Assembly (NCBI RefSeq): GCF_002902845.1
Contig: NZ_PPTF01000051.1
Span: 20,789-84,788, forward strand
Source of the DNA: Chromobacterium sinusclupearum
GTDB taxonomy: Bacteria > Pseudomonadota > Gammaproteobacteria > Burkholderiales > Chromobacteriaceae
Direction of reading: 5' to 3'
DNA length: 64,000 bases
In this document: positions 56,423 to 64,000 of the stretch, piece by piece
How the letters are laid out: every line of letters starts with the position of its first letter
How positions within the stretch are numbered: position 1 is the first letter of the stretch
Position numbers and translations under genes: made by a program
The notes under the pieces: model-generated
The model's database searches: none
What the model was told of the DNA's origin: nothing
The model's input: only the letters and a program-made list of their open reading frames with translations

Positions 56423-56767
56423 ATGCTGGATCTGATCTTGTGTTTGCTGGGTTTTCAATTATTGGGCGAAGCGCTGACGCGCGCTTTGGGCTGGCCCTTG
56501 CCAGGGCCGGTGTTGGGGCTGTTGCTGCTGTTCGCGGCTTTGTGGCTGCGCCGCGGCGTGCCGGCCATGCTGCAGCGCGAGACGCCGCGTTTTCTCGGCC
56601 ACATGTCGCTGCTGTTCATTCCGGCGGGCGGCGCCCTGATGGCTTATGCGCCCTTGCTGCGCGTTCACGGCTGGCAACTGGCGCTGATTCTGCTGGCTTC
56701 TTCGGTCATCACGCTCTTGGTTACCGGCGCGGTGTTGAAACTGTTGCTGCGGCGGAGGCTCCAATGA
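56423..56767 (+). CDS. LrgA/CidA-family membrane protein, second copy
   Basis: 114 residues, four hydrophobic segments with the family pattern (GWPLPGPVLGLLLLFAALWLRR, then GHMSLLFIPAGGALMAY). It forms a pair with the following LrgB-like gene (overlap ATGA). It is distinct in sequence from the pair at 17141 and has no LysR gene beside it. A good ribosome site (GGAGGCGA) precedes it. Confidence 0.85.
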   Translation: MLDLILCLLGFQLLGEALTRALGWPLPGPVLGLLLLFAALWLRRGVPAMLQRETPRFLGHMSLLFIPAGGALMAYAPLLRVHGWQLALILLASSVITLLVTGAVLKLLLRRRLQ

Positions 56768-57480
56768 GCGGAGCCATTAGCCAGACCGTGCTCGATTCGC
56801 CGCTCACAGGCATATTTGTCACGTTGCTGGCGTATCGTTTGGCGCTGGCCGCCAACCGCCGCTGCGATGGCCACCCGCTGTCCAATCCGGTGCTGCTGGG
56901 CGTGTTGCTGGTGCTGGGTTGGTTATGGCTCAGCGGCAGCAGTTATCAGCAGTACATGAATGGCGCCCGTTTCATCCAGCTGATGCTGGGACCGGCCACG
57001 GTGGCGCTGGCGGTGCCCTTGTACGGCAATCTGTCGCGCTTGAAGCGCGCTGTCATGCCGCTCTCGGTCAGCATCTGCGTCGGCGGGCTGACCGGCATGC
57101 TCAGCGCGGCCGGACTGGGTTGGTGGCTGGGACTGGATGCGCCGGTGCTGGTGTCGCTGGCTACGCGGGCGGTGACCACGCCGATCGCGATGAGCCTGGC
57201 CGGCAGCCTGGGCGGCGTACCGGAACTGGCGGCGATGTTCGTCATCGTGTCGGGGATTGTCGGGGCAGTCATCGCGCCGCCGCTGTTTGCGCTGCTGGGC
57301 TGGCACGACGACATGTTGCTGGGGGTAGCCACCGGCGTCAGCGCCCACGGCATCGGCACGGCAAGAGTCTTCCATTTGTCCGAGGCCGCAGGGGCGTTTG
57401 CCGGGTTGGCGATGGGTTTGAATGGCGTTTTCACCGCGATGCTGCTGCCATGGCTGGTGCGCTGGGTGCACCTCGGTTAG
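56764..57480 (+). CDS. LrgB/CidB-family membrane protein, second copy
   Basis: 238 residues with about seven hydrophobic segments and family motifs (TVALAVPLYGN, ATRAVTTPIAMSLAGSLGG, GVSAHGIGTAR). It lies in the same order as the first lrgA-lrgB pair. The start overlaps the LrgA stop by four bases. sixA follows after 60 bases. Confidence 0.87.
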   Translation: MSGAISQTVLDSPLTGIFVTLLAYRLALAANRRCDGHPLSNPVLLGVLLVLGWLWLSGSSYQQYMNGARFIQLMLGPATVALAVPLYGNLSRLKRAVMPLSVSICVGGLTGMLSAAGLGWWLGLDAPVLVSLATRAVTTPIAMSLAGSLGGVPELAAMFVIVSGIVGAVIAPPLFALLGWHDDMLLGVATGVSAHGIGTARVFHLSEAAGAFAGLAMGLNGVFTAMLLPWLVRWVHLG

Positions 57481-57540
57481 CATGCAGGGCGCGCCCGGCT
57501 TGGCTTGATGACCAGCAGGGCGGATAACAAGGAGAATGAT

Positions 57541-57999
57541 ATGGATTTGATTTTATGGCGCCACGCCGAGGCCGAGGAAGGCGTTGACGATTTGGCGCGC
57601 GCGCTGACCCGGCGCGGGCAGCAGCAGGCCAGCCGCATGGCGTCCTGGCTGCGCAACCGTTTGCCGGAGCATTACGTGCTGCTGGCTTCGGAAGCGGTGC
57701 GTTCGCAGCAGACGGCGGCCTATCTGGCCAAGAGCTACACCGTTTTGCCGGAGCTGAATCCGGGCGCGGAGGTGGACGATGTACTCCGCGCGGTAGGTTG
57801 GCCGGAGGCCGGCGGCACCGTGGTGGTGGCGGGGCATCAGCCTTACATCGGCTGGCTGGCGGCCAGACTGTTGGCGGAGCAGCAGCAGATGTGGAGCGTC
57901 AAGAAGGGCTCGGTGTGGTGGTTGAATCACCGCGAGCGCCATGGCATCGAACAGGTCAGGCTGAAGCTGATGCTGACGCCGGGGATGCTGGACCCGTGA
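57541..57999 (+). CDS. sixA: Phosphohistidine phosphatase SixA
   Basis: 152 residues. The RHG-type motif is LWRHAEAE (Arg7, His8), with a second His in GHQPYIG. It removes phosphate from histidine-phosphotransfer domains. The ATG at 57541 has AAGGAG upstream; the longer frame is not supported. Confidence 0.9.
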   Translation: MDLILWRHAEAEEGVDDLARALTRRGQQQASRMASWLRNRLPEHYVLLASEAVRSQQTAAYLAKSYTVLPELNPGAEVDDVLRAVGWPEAGGTVVVAGHQPYIGWLAARLLAEQQQMWSVKKGSVWWLNHRERHGIEQVRLKLMLTPGMLDP

Positions 58000-58027
58000 G
58001 CCCCGAACCCGCCCCTTATCCCAGTCC

Positions 58028-58054
58028 GACGCCCCGCCTTGCCGGGGCGTCTTC
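58028..58054. terminator. Hairpin between sixA and metE
   Basis: A 9-bp stem (GACGCCCCG 58028-58036 with CGGGGCGTC 58043-58051), loop of six. The T run after it is short, so termination is less certain. It lies between convergent genes. Confidence 0.5.
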
Positions 58055-58063
58055 ATTTGCGGC

Positions 58064-60346
58064 TCAAGCGCTTTGCGCCAGTTTCTCGCGCAGCTCTCGT
58101 CCCACCTTCACCATCGCGCTCAAGGCGGCCTCCGCCTCCGGCCAGCCGCGCGTCTTCAGGCCGCAATCGGGATTGATCCAAAGCCGTTCGGCCGGGATGA
58201 CTCGCAGCGCCTGCTGGAGCCGCGCGCGGATTTCGTCCGCGCTGGGCACGCGCGGACTGTGGATGTCGTAGACGCCGGGGCCGATGGCGTTGCGGTAAGG
58301 GAAGCGGCCCAAGTCGGCCAGCAGCGCCATGTCCGAGCGCGCGGTTTCGACTGTCAGCACATCCGCGTCCAGATCGGCGATGGCCGGCAGGATGTCGCCG
58401 AATGTCGAGTAACACATATGCGTATGGATCTGCGTCGCGTCGTCCACGCCCTGGCAGGACAGGCGGAATGCCTCGCCGGCCCAGGCCAGATAGCCGTCGC
58501 GCTCGGCGCGTTTCAGCGGCAGGCCTTCGCGCAGGGCCGGCTCGTCGATCTGGATCACGCGGATGCCGGCGGCTTCCAGGTCGCGCACCTCGTCGTTCAA
58601 TGCCAGCGCGATCTGCCGGCAGACTTCGCTGCGCGGCAAGTCGTCGCGCACAAAACTCCATTGCAGCAAGGTGATGGGGCCGGTCAGCATGCCTTTTACC
58701 GGCTTGGGCGTGAGGCTCTGCGCATAGCGCGCCCAGTCCACGGTCATCGGGCCAGGCCGGCTGACGTCGCCGAATAGCAGCGGCGGTTTGACGCAGCGGC
58801 TGCCGTAGCTCTGCACCCAGCCGCCTGCGGTAAAGGCGAAGCCGGCCAGCTGTTCGCCGAAGTATTCCACCATATCGTTGCGCTCGGCCTCGCCGTGCAC
58901 CAGCACGTCCAGCCCCAGCGCCTCCTGGCGGCGGATCGCCAGTTCGATTTCCTTCTTCATCGCTTGCCGGTAGTCGTCGGCGGACAGCTCGCCCTGCTTG
59001 AACGCGGCGCGGCTGGCGCGGATGGCCGGCGTCTGCGGAAAGGAGCCTATGGTGGTGACGGGCAGCGGCGGCAGTTTGAGCCAGGCCTGTTGCCGCGCCG
59101 CGCGCACCGGGTAGGGACTGGCGCGGCGATAGCCGTCGGCCGGCAGCGCGGCCAGTCGGCGGGCGACGGCGGGATGATGGATGCGCGGACTGCCGCGTCG
59201 CTGTGCCCGGGCGAAGTCGCTGCCGGCCAGCTCGTTGGCGATGGCGGCGCGCCCCTGTTCCAGGCCGCGTTTCAGCGTTTTCAGCTCGTTCAGCTTTTGC
59301 ACGGAGAAGGCCAGCCAGTTTTTCAGTTCGGCGTCCAGCGAGGTTTCCGCCGCGGCGTCGAAAGGGCAGTGCAGCAGCGAGCAACTGGGGCCCAGCCACA
59401 GCCGCTCGCCCAGGCGCTCGGCCAGCCTCGCCAGTGGGTCCAGCCGCGCGGAAAGATCGGCGCGCCAGATATTGCGGCCATCGATGACGCCGGCGGACAA
59501 CACCTTGTCGGCCGGGTAGGCGTCGATGAAGGCATCGATCTGTTCCGGCGCGCGCGCCAGGTCAAGGTGCAGGCCGGCCACCGGCAGCGTCTTCAGCAGC
59601 GGCGCATGCTCGCCCACGCTGCCGAAGTAGCTGGCCAGCAGCAGTTTGGGGGCGTCCTGGCTCAGTTGCTCATAGGCCGGCCGCAGCGCCGCTAGCCAGG
59701 CAGGCTCCAGATCCAGCGCCAGAATCGGTTCGTCGATCTGTACCCAGGCGGCGCCCGCGACGCGCAAGGATGACAGCAGTTGGCAGTAGGCGGCGATCAG
59801 GCCGGGCAGCAGCGACAGCTTGTCGAAGGGCTCGCCCTTGACCTTGCCCAGCCACAACAGGGTCAAGGGGCCCAACAGCATCGGCTTGGCGGCCACGCCC
59901 AGCGCCTGGGCTTCGCGCAGTTGGGACAGCAGGCGGTCGGGCTGAGCGCGGAATGCGGTATCCGCCTGCCATTCCGGCACCAGATAGTGGTAGTTGGTAT
60001 CGAACCATTTGTTCATTTCCAAGGGGGGCTGGTCCTGCGCGCCGCGCGCGAGCTGGAAGTACTGCGCCGTGGTCAGCGCGGCGGGATCAAAGCCGAAGCG
60101 CGGCGGCGCGGCGCCGACCAACAGCTGGGCATCCAGCACATGGTCGTACAAGGAGAAGTCGCCTACCGGGCTGAGCGCGACGCCGGCGCCCTTTTGCAGC
60201 AGCCAATGCTTTTGCCGCAGCTCTTTCGCGCCTTGCAGCAGGCCGGCTTCGTCAATTTCGCCTTGCCAGTGTTTTTCCAGCAGCGTTTTCAGTTCGCGTT
60301 TGGCGCCAATGCGGGGAAAACCAAGGAGGTGGGTGGTGATGCGCAT
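58064..60346 (-). CDS. metE: Cobalamin-independent methionine synthase
   Basis: 760 residues. The family N-terminus ([13 protein letters not shown]) and the zinc ligands of the C-terminal half ([25 protein letters not shown]) are present. It methylates homocysteine from 5-methyltetrahydropteroyl-triglutamate. The ATG at 60346 has GGAAG upstream and begins the family match; the 14-codon extension is not expected. It is divergent from metR. Confidence 0.95.
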   Translation of the reverse strand: MRITTHLLGFPRIGAKRELKTLLEKHWQGEIDEAGLLQGAKELRQKHWLLQKGAGVALSPVGDFSLYDHVLDAQLLVGAAPPRFGFDPAALTTAQYFQLARGAQDQPPLEMNKWFDTNYHYLVPEWQADTAFRAQPDRLLSQLREAQALGVAAKPMLLGPLTLLWLGKVKGEPFDKLSLLPGLIAAYCQLLSSLRVAGAAWVQIDEPILALDLEPAWLAALRPAYEQLSQDAPKLLLASYFGSVGEHAPLLKTLPVAGLHLDLARAPEQIDAFIDAYPADKVLSAGVIDGRNIWRADLSARLDPLARLAERLGERLWLGPSCSLLHCPFDAAAETSLDAELKNWLAFSVQKLNELKTLKRGLEQGRAAIANELAGSDFARAQRRGSPRIHHPAVARRLAALPADGYRRASPYPVRAARQQAWLKLPPLPVTTIGSFPQTPAIRASRAAFKQGELSADDYRQAMKKEIELAIRRQEALGLDVLVHGEAERNDMVEYFGEQLAGFAFTAGGWVQSYGSRCVKPPLLFGDVSRPGPMTVDWARYAQSLTPKPVKGMLTGPITLLQWSFVRDDLPRSEVCRQIALALNDEVRDLEAAGIRVIQIDEPALREGLPLKRAERDGYLAWAGEAFRLSCQGVDDATQIHTHMCYSTFGDILPAIADLDADVLTVETARSDMALLADLGRFPYRNAIGPGVYDIHSPRVPSADEIRARLQQALRVIPAERLWINPDCGLKTRGWPEAEAALSAMVKVGRELREKLAQSA

Positions 60347-60443
60347 GCTGTTGCTTCCGGCTATCTGGATCAATCCAGCATCCGTCATTGTGCTGTATGA
60401 TTCAAACTCATTATTTTGCTGTTCAACATGAATGGAATCGATG

Positions 60444-61367
60444 ATGAGCCTGCTGGAGCTAAGGCATCTGAAAAGCCTGATGGCGCTGGCTGAAACCGGC
60501 AGCGTGTCGCAGGCGGCGCAGCGCCTGTATCTGACGCAGTCGGCGCTGTCGCACCAGTTGAAGCAGCTGGAGGCGGCCTACGGCTTGACGCTGTTCGAAC
60601 GCAAGACCCAGCCCCTGCGCTTTACGCCGGCCGGCGAGCGGCTGTTGCTGCTGGCGCGCGAGCTGCTGGCCAAGGTGGCGGCGGCAGAGCGCGATCTGGC
60701 GCGCATCCGCCAGGGCGAGGCGGGCGAAGTCAGGGTGGCGGTGGAATGCCACACTTGCTTCGACTGGCTGATGCCGGCGATGGACCAGTTTCGCCAGCAC
60801 TGGCCGGCGGTGGAGCTGGACATCGTGTCCGGCTTCCATGCCGATCCCGTCGGCCTGCTGCTCAGCGACCGCGCCGATCTCGCCATCGTGTCGGAGGCGG
60901 AGCCGCAGACGGGCATCGCTCATCTGCCGCTGTTTTCCTATGAGATGGTGGGCATCGCCGCGCGCGAGCATCCATTGGCGGCGAAAGCGGTGTGGCAGGC
61001 GGAGGACTTCGCCGGCGAGACGCTGATTCATTATCCGGTGGCGGACGATATGCTGGATCTGCTGCGCAAGGTGCTGATGCCAGCCGGCGTGAATCCGGCG
61101 CGGCGCACCGCCGAGCTGACCATCGCCATCATTCAGTTGGTGGCCAGTCGCCGCGGGGTGGCGGCGCTGCCGTACTGGGCGGTGCAGCCGTATCTGGAGC
61201 GCGGCTACGTGGTGGCGCGCCGGGTCGGCGAGCATGGCCTTTACAGCCAGCTGTACGCAGCGTTGCGCGAGGCGGACGCCGAGCGGGCATACATGCAGGA
61301 CTTTGTGCAGACAGTGCGCGACAGCAGCTTTGCGACTTTGCCCGGCCTATCGCGGCTGGAGGCCTGA
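60444..61367 (+). CDS. metR: LysR-family regulator MetR
   Basis: 307 residues, closely following E. coli MetR (EVKHLK-like [17 protein letters not shown] [38 protein letters not shown]). It should activate metE with homocysteine as co-effector. The divergent arrangement with metE is the classical one. Two other in-frame ATG codons (60432, 60441) lie just upstream; the 60444 codon has GGAA six bases before it. No clear TGAA-N5-TTCA site was found in the gap. Confidence 0.9.
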   Translation: MSLLELRHLKSLMALAETGSVSQAAQRLYLTQSALSHQLKQLEAAYGLTLFERKTQPLRFTPAGERLLLLARELLAKVAAAERDLARIRQGEAGEVRVAVECHTCFDWLMPAMDQFRQHWPAVELDIVSGFHADPVGLLLSDRADLAIVSEAEPQTGIAHLPLFSYEMVGIAAREHPLAAKAVWQAEDFAGETLIHYPVADDMLDLLRKVLMPAGVNPARRTAELTIAIIQLVASRRGVAALPYWAVQPYLERGYVVARRVGEHGLYSQLYAALREADAERAYMQDFVQTVRDSSFATLPGLSRLEA

Positions 61368-61964
61368 GCGGCCGGCGCCGGCCCGAAACAAGGGCAACAG
61401 CGCGTCCAGCCGCTGCCGGCATTGCGGGCGCAAGCGGCGACTGTTGGCCGCCATCGCGGCGGTGCCGCCAACATCCCGCACTGCCTGTTGGAGCGGCGCC
61501 CAGCCGGCCAGCAGCCAGACAGGCTGCGGAGAGACGGCGGCGCAGGCGGCCGCCTGGGGCGCGCCGGCGCCGCACAATTCGCGCAGCCTATCGTTGGCCC
61601 GCGCCAGAACGTCGTTTTCCGTTTCCGCCATTTCCACTTTCTCCAGCCGCAGCAGATAGATGCGGGCGGCCAGCCAGTCGGCCTCGTCGCTCAGTCGGGG
61701 CGGCGTCGGCCTGGCCCGCGGGCGACGGGCGGCCAATAGCATCGCCAGCAGGCGGATCTCGGGCAGCATCGATTCCAGCAGCCAGCCGCTGCGGCGTTGC
61801 CGAGACAGCCAGCAGGCCAGCGGATGGCTGGAAAGATCCAGGCGCCGGCCCAGGCATTCGCCATCGCAGACCAGGGCGATGGGTTTCAGTTCGGCGCGCC
61901 GCGGTTCCGGGGCCGTCAGGATGCCGATATGGTTTTCAAATGGTCTGTTTCCTGTTGGCGACAT
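61347..61964 (-). CDS. Hypothetical protein downstream of metR
   Basis: 205 residues, not recognised. Strong codon bias like neighbouring genes supports it as coding. It has a conserved-looking segment EADWLAARIYLLRLEKVEMAE and a Gly/Ala-rich C-terminal half with several cysteines. No signal peptide. Its 3' end overlaps the end of metR by 21 bases. Confidence 0.55.
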   Translation of the reverse strand: MSPTGNRPFENHIGILTAPEPRRAELKPIALVCDGECLGRRLDLSSHPLACWLSRQRRSGWLLESMLPEIRLLAMLLAARRPRARPTPPRLSDEADWLAARIYLLRLEKVEMAETENDVLARANDRLRELCGAGAPQAAACAAVSPQPVWLLAGWAPLQQAVRDVGGTAAMAANSRRLRPQCRQRLDALLPLFRAGAGRSGLQPR

Positions 61965-62152
61965 GGAGGAGCTGCGCGGGAGGCCGCGTCCTGGTTGGGT
62001 TATGGTTGGATCGGCATCAATGACATAAGGAAATATATAATTAAATTATTCCCAAAATGAATATTTCGTTTGACTTCGGCGGGCATTGTTGCGCACCATA
62101 TATTTGAAATCAATATATTTTTATGAATTTAAATTATATGAGAGCGGAATCG
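61965..62152. other. AT-rich intergenic region before the AAHS transporter
   Basis: About 190 bases; 62030-62140 is markedly AT-rich (ATATATAATTAAATTATT, CAATATATTTTTATG), the likely promoter region for the transporter and the divergent unknown gene. Confidence 0.4.
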
Positions 62153-63481
62153 ATGTCGGCCAAGCAACTGGATGTCGGCGAGTTGATCAATCGCGAGCGT
62201 TTTTCCGCGCGGCAATGGCGCATCCTGATCCTCTGTTTCCTGATCGTGCTGTGCGACGGCTTCGATACCGCCGCCATCGGCTACATCGCGCCGGCCGTGA
62301 TCCGCGACTGGGGCGTGGCGCGCACCCAGCTGGGGCCGGTGATGAGCGCCGCGCTGTGGGGGCTGGCCGCCGGCGCGCTGCTGGCGGGGCCGCTGGCCGA
62401 CCGGATCGGCCGCAAGCGCGTGCTGCTGGGGACGGTGCTGCTGTTCGGCGCGATGAGCGTCGCGGCGGCCGGCGCAGCCGACTTGCCGGCGCTGGCCTGG
62501 CTGCGCTTCGCCACCGGGCTGGGCCTGGGCGCGGCGATGGCCAACGCGGTGACGCTGATGTCCGAATACGCTCCGGAGCCGCGTCGGGCCTTCATCGTCA
62601 GCGCCATGTTCTGCGGCTTTCCGCTGGGCGCGGCTTGCGGCGGGCTGCTGGCTTCGTGGCTGGTGCCGCACGCCGGCTGGCGCAGCGTGCTGCTGCTGGG
62701 CGGCGTCGCCCCCTTGCTGCTGCTGCCGGCGATGTGGCTGCTGCTGCCGGAGTCGCTGCGCTTCCTGTTGCTGCGCGGCAGAGACGGCGAAGCCCGCCGC
62801 ATTCTGAAACAGTTGCTGCCCGGCGTGAGGCTGGGCGACGGCGACAGGCTGGTGCTGCGCGAGGAAGACCGGACGCACGGCTTGCGGCTGGTTTGGTCCG
62901 CCGACTACCGCGCCGGCACGCTGCTGTTGGCGGCGGCTTATTTCATGGGTTTGCTGATCTTCTACCTGCTGACCAGCTGGCTGCCGATTCTGATCAGCGA
63001 CAGCGGCATGGATTTGCGGCAGGCGGCGCTGCTGACCGCGCTGTTCCCGTTCGGCGGCCTGCTGGGCAGCACGCTGACCGGCTGGCTGATGGACCGCTAC
63101 GACGCGCACCGAGTGCTGGCGCTGGCCTATCTGCTGACCGGCGCGCTGGTGTTCTGCATCGGCCAGGCGCTGGATAATCACGGCCTGCTGGCGCTGACCA
63201 TCTGCCTGGCCGGCATCGCGATGAACGGCGCGCAGGCGTCGATGCCCTCGCTGGCGGCCGCCTACTACCCGACGGCGGGCCGGGCCAGCGGGGTGGCGTG
63301 GATGATGGGGATAGGCCGCTTCGGCGGCATCGCCGGCGCCTTGCTGGGCGCGACGCTGCTGAAGCTTCACTTGGGCCTGCCGCTGTTCTTCGCCTTGCTG
63401 TCTTTGCCGGCGCTGCTGGCCGCCGCGGCCTTGCTGCTCAAGCGGCGCGCCGTCTCCATCGCAGGGAGGGCATGGGCATGA
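62153..63481 (+). CDS. MFS transporter, aromatic acid:H+ symporter (AAHS) family
   Basis: 442 residues, 12 membrane helices. The signature DGFDTAAIGYIAP in helix 1 (DGxD), and GPLADRIGRKRVLL between helices 2 and 3, place it in the AAHS family (PcaK, BenK, MhpT). Substrates are aromatic acids such as benzoate or 4-hydroxybenzoate; the actual one is unknown. The ATG at 62153 is chosen, with GGAA upstream; upstream starts lie at 62138 and 62123. Its stop overlaps the next gene (ATGA). Confidence 0.87.
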   Translation: MSAKQLDVGELINRERFSARQWRILILCFLIVLCDGFDTAAIGYIAPAVIRDWGVARTQLGPVMSAALWGLAAGALLAGPLADRIGRKRVLLGTVLLFGAMSVAAAGAADLPALAWLRFATGLGLGAAMANAVTLMSEYAPEPRRAFIVSAMFCGFPLGAACGGLLASWLVPHAGWRSVLLLGGVAPLLLLPAMWLLLPESLRFLLLRGRDGEARRILKQLLPGVRLGDGDRLVLREEDRTHGLRLVWSADYRAGTLLLAAAYFMGLLIFYLLTSWLPILISDSGMDLRQAALLTALFPFGGLLGSTLTGWLMDRYDAHRVLALAYLLTGALVFCIGQALDNHGLLALTICLAGIAMNGAQASMPSLAAAYYPTAGRASGVAWMMGIGRFGGIAGALLGATLLKLHLGLPLFFALLSLPALLAAAALLLKRRAVSIAGRAWA

Positions 63482-64000
63482 GCGGGAACACGATAGCCGG
63501 CGTGTTGGAGACGGTGCGTCGCCAGGCCCTGCCGGCCGACGACCGCGAGTACTGCGTCGCCCTGCACGACTACGTGCGCGACCAGGTGCGCTTCGGCTTC
63601 ACCACCGGTTTCGAAAGCGTGACGCCGGAGCAGACGCTTATCCTGGGACGGGGGCATTGCAACGCCCAGGCCGACCTGCTGTGCGCGCTGCTGCGCGGCG
63701 CCGGCTTCGAAACCAGCCTGCGCTTTGTCGCGCTGGACAAGCGCATCCTGCGCCACGCGGTGCCGGTCCCGGTGCTGTTCTGCCTGCCTGCCAGACTGTT
63801 CCATGCGGTCACCCAGGTAAGGCTGGGTGGGCAAAGGTGCAGTATCGACAGCTATATCTTCGACCGCTCGGGCTTCCGCCAGCAGCAGGCGCGCTTGCGC
63901 GCGGCCGGCCTGGAGCGCGGCTTCGGCCTGGGGCAGGGCGCGGTCTGCGATTGGAGCGGCTGCGGCGACGCGTTTTCCCAGGCCGAGCCCAGCGATCTCA
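63478..64000 (+). CDS. Transglutaminase-like protein, 5' part
   Basis: The frame is open to the right edge; the first 174 residues are seen. A Cys-His-Asp triad is visible: Cys in GRGHCNAQADLL, His in LFHAVTQV, Asp in SIDSYIFD. This is the transglutaminase-like/cysteine-protease fold of the arylamine acetyltransferase type. Overlap with the transporter (ATGA) suggests it acts with the imported compound. Function is unknown. Confidence 0.75.
   Translation, partial: MSGNTIAGVLETVRRQALPADDREYCVALHDYVRDQVRFGFTTGFESVTPEQTLILGRGHCNAQADLLCALLRGAGFETSLRFVALDKRILRHAVPVPVLFCLPARLFHAVTQVRLGGQRCSIDSYIFDRSGFRQQQARLRAAGLERGFGLGQGAVCDWSGCGDAFSQAEPSDL

Noticed and set aside
60347..60443. MetR operator in the metE-metR gap
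   Set aside because: No TGAA-N5-TTCA match with correct orientation was found by eye, although one is expected.

Overview
The window is a gene-dense, GC-rich bacterial chromosome segment with strongly GC-biased third codon positions. The gene content (ccoNOQP-ccoGH oxidase operon, ubiCA, metE/metR, tryptophanase, cadR/cadA, several GGDEF/EAL proteins, lipid A sugar-transfer genes) suggests a betaproteobacterium of the Chromobacterium / Neisseriales type. That placement is an inference from protein character; there is no rRNA here to prove it. I see no rRNA, tRNA, CRISPR array, prophage or classical insertion sequence.

Layout. 1-8 kb: end of an AdhE-type alcohol/aldehyde dehydrogenase, a periplasmic binding protein, a ProY-like amino-acid permease, a LysR regulator divergent from an aldo/keto reductase, a membrane diguanylate cyclase, a DinB-fold protein and a stand-alone ClpP-like protease. 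8-22 kb: a MITE-like inverted-repeat element, mfd, a large PAS-GGDEF-EAL protein, rlmB, a LysR regulator divergent from an lrgA-lrgB pair, a CadR-type regulator divergent from a Cd/Zn/Pb ATPase, and a SprA-related metallopeptidase. 22-31 kb: thioesterase, pseudouridine synthase, a four-gene minus-strand operon (ArnT-like, GtrB/ArnC-like, GtrA-like, YdjC/NaxD-like) that looks like a lipid A aminosugar pathway, a POT peptide transporter, and tryptophanase preceded by a previously unmarked TnaC-type arrest peptide. 31-38 kb: small genes and the cbb3 oxidase operon with FNR-like boxes upstream. 38-45 kb: M61 and M1 aminopeptidases, a small heat-shock protein under a sigma-32-type promoter, an alpha/beta hydrolase, a YqaA-like membrane protein and a 2OG-Fe oxygenase. 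45-52 kb: a fructose-family PTS (EIIC, EIIB, HPr-EI-EIIA fusion) joined to manA and followed by an AraC regulator, probably a mannose uptake operon, then aroC. 52-64 kb: an EAL-like/HDOD protein, an Asr-like basic secreted protein, ubiC-ubiA, a second lrgA-lrgB-type pair with sixA, metE divergent from metR, an unknown gene, and an AAHS-family transporter overlapping a transglutaminase-like gene that runs off the end.

The strongest new observation is the TnaC-like leader peptide at 28982-29083. It keeps the spacing Trp, +4 Asp, +12 Pro known from the E. coli and Proteus leaders and is followed by a C-rich, G-poor stretch and then tnaA. This implies tryptophan-sensing ribosome arrest controlling indole production outside the enteric bacteria. 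The second is the complete four-gene lipid A hexosamine cassette at 23369-27114. Others are the MITE-like element at 8126-8262, a short-leader CadR-type promoter, a sigma-32-type promoter for the small heat-shock gene, and two LrgAB-like pairs in one window.
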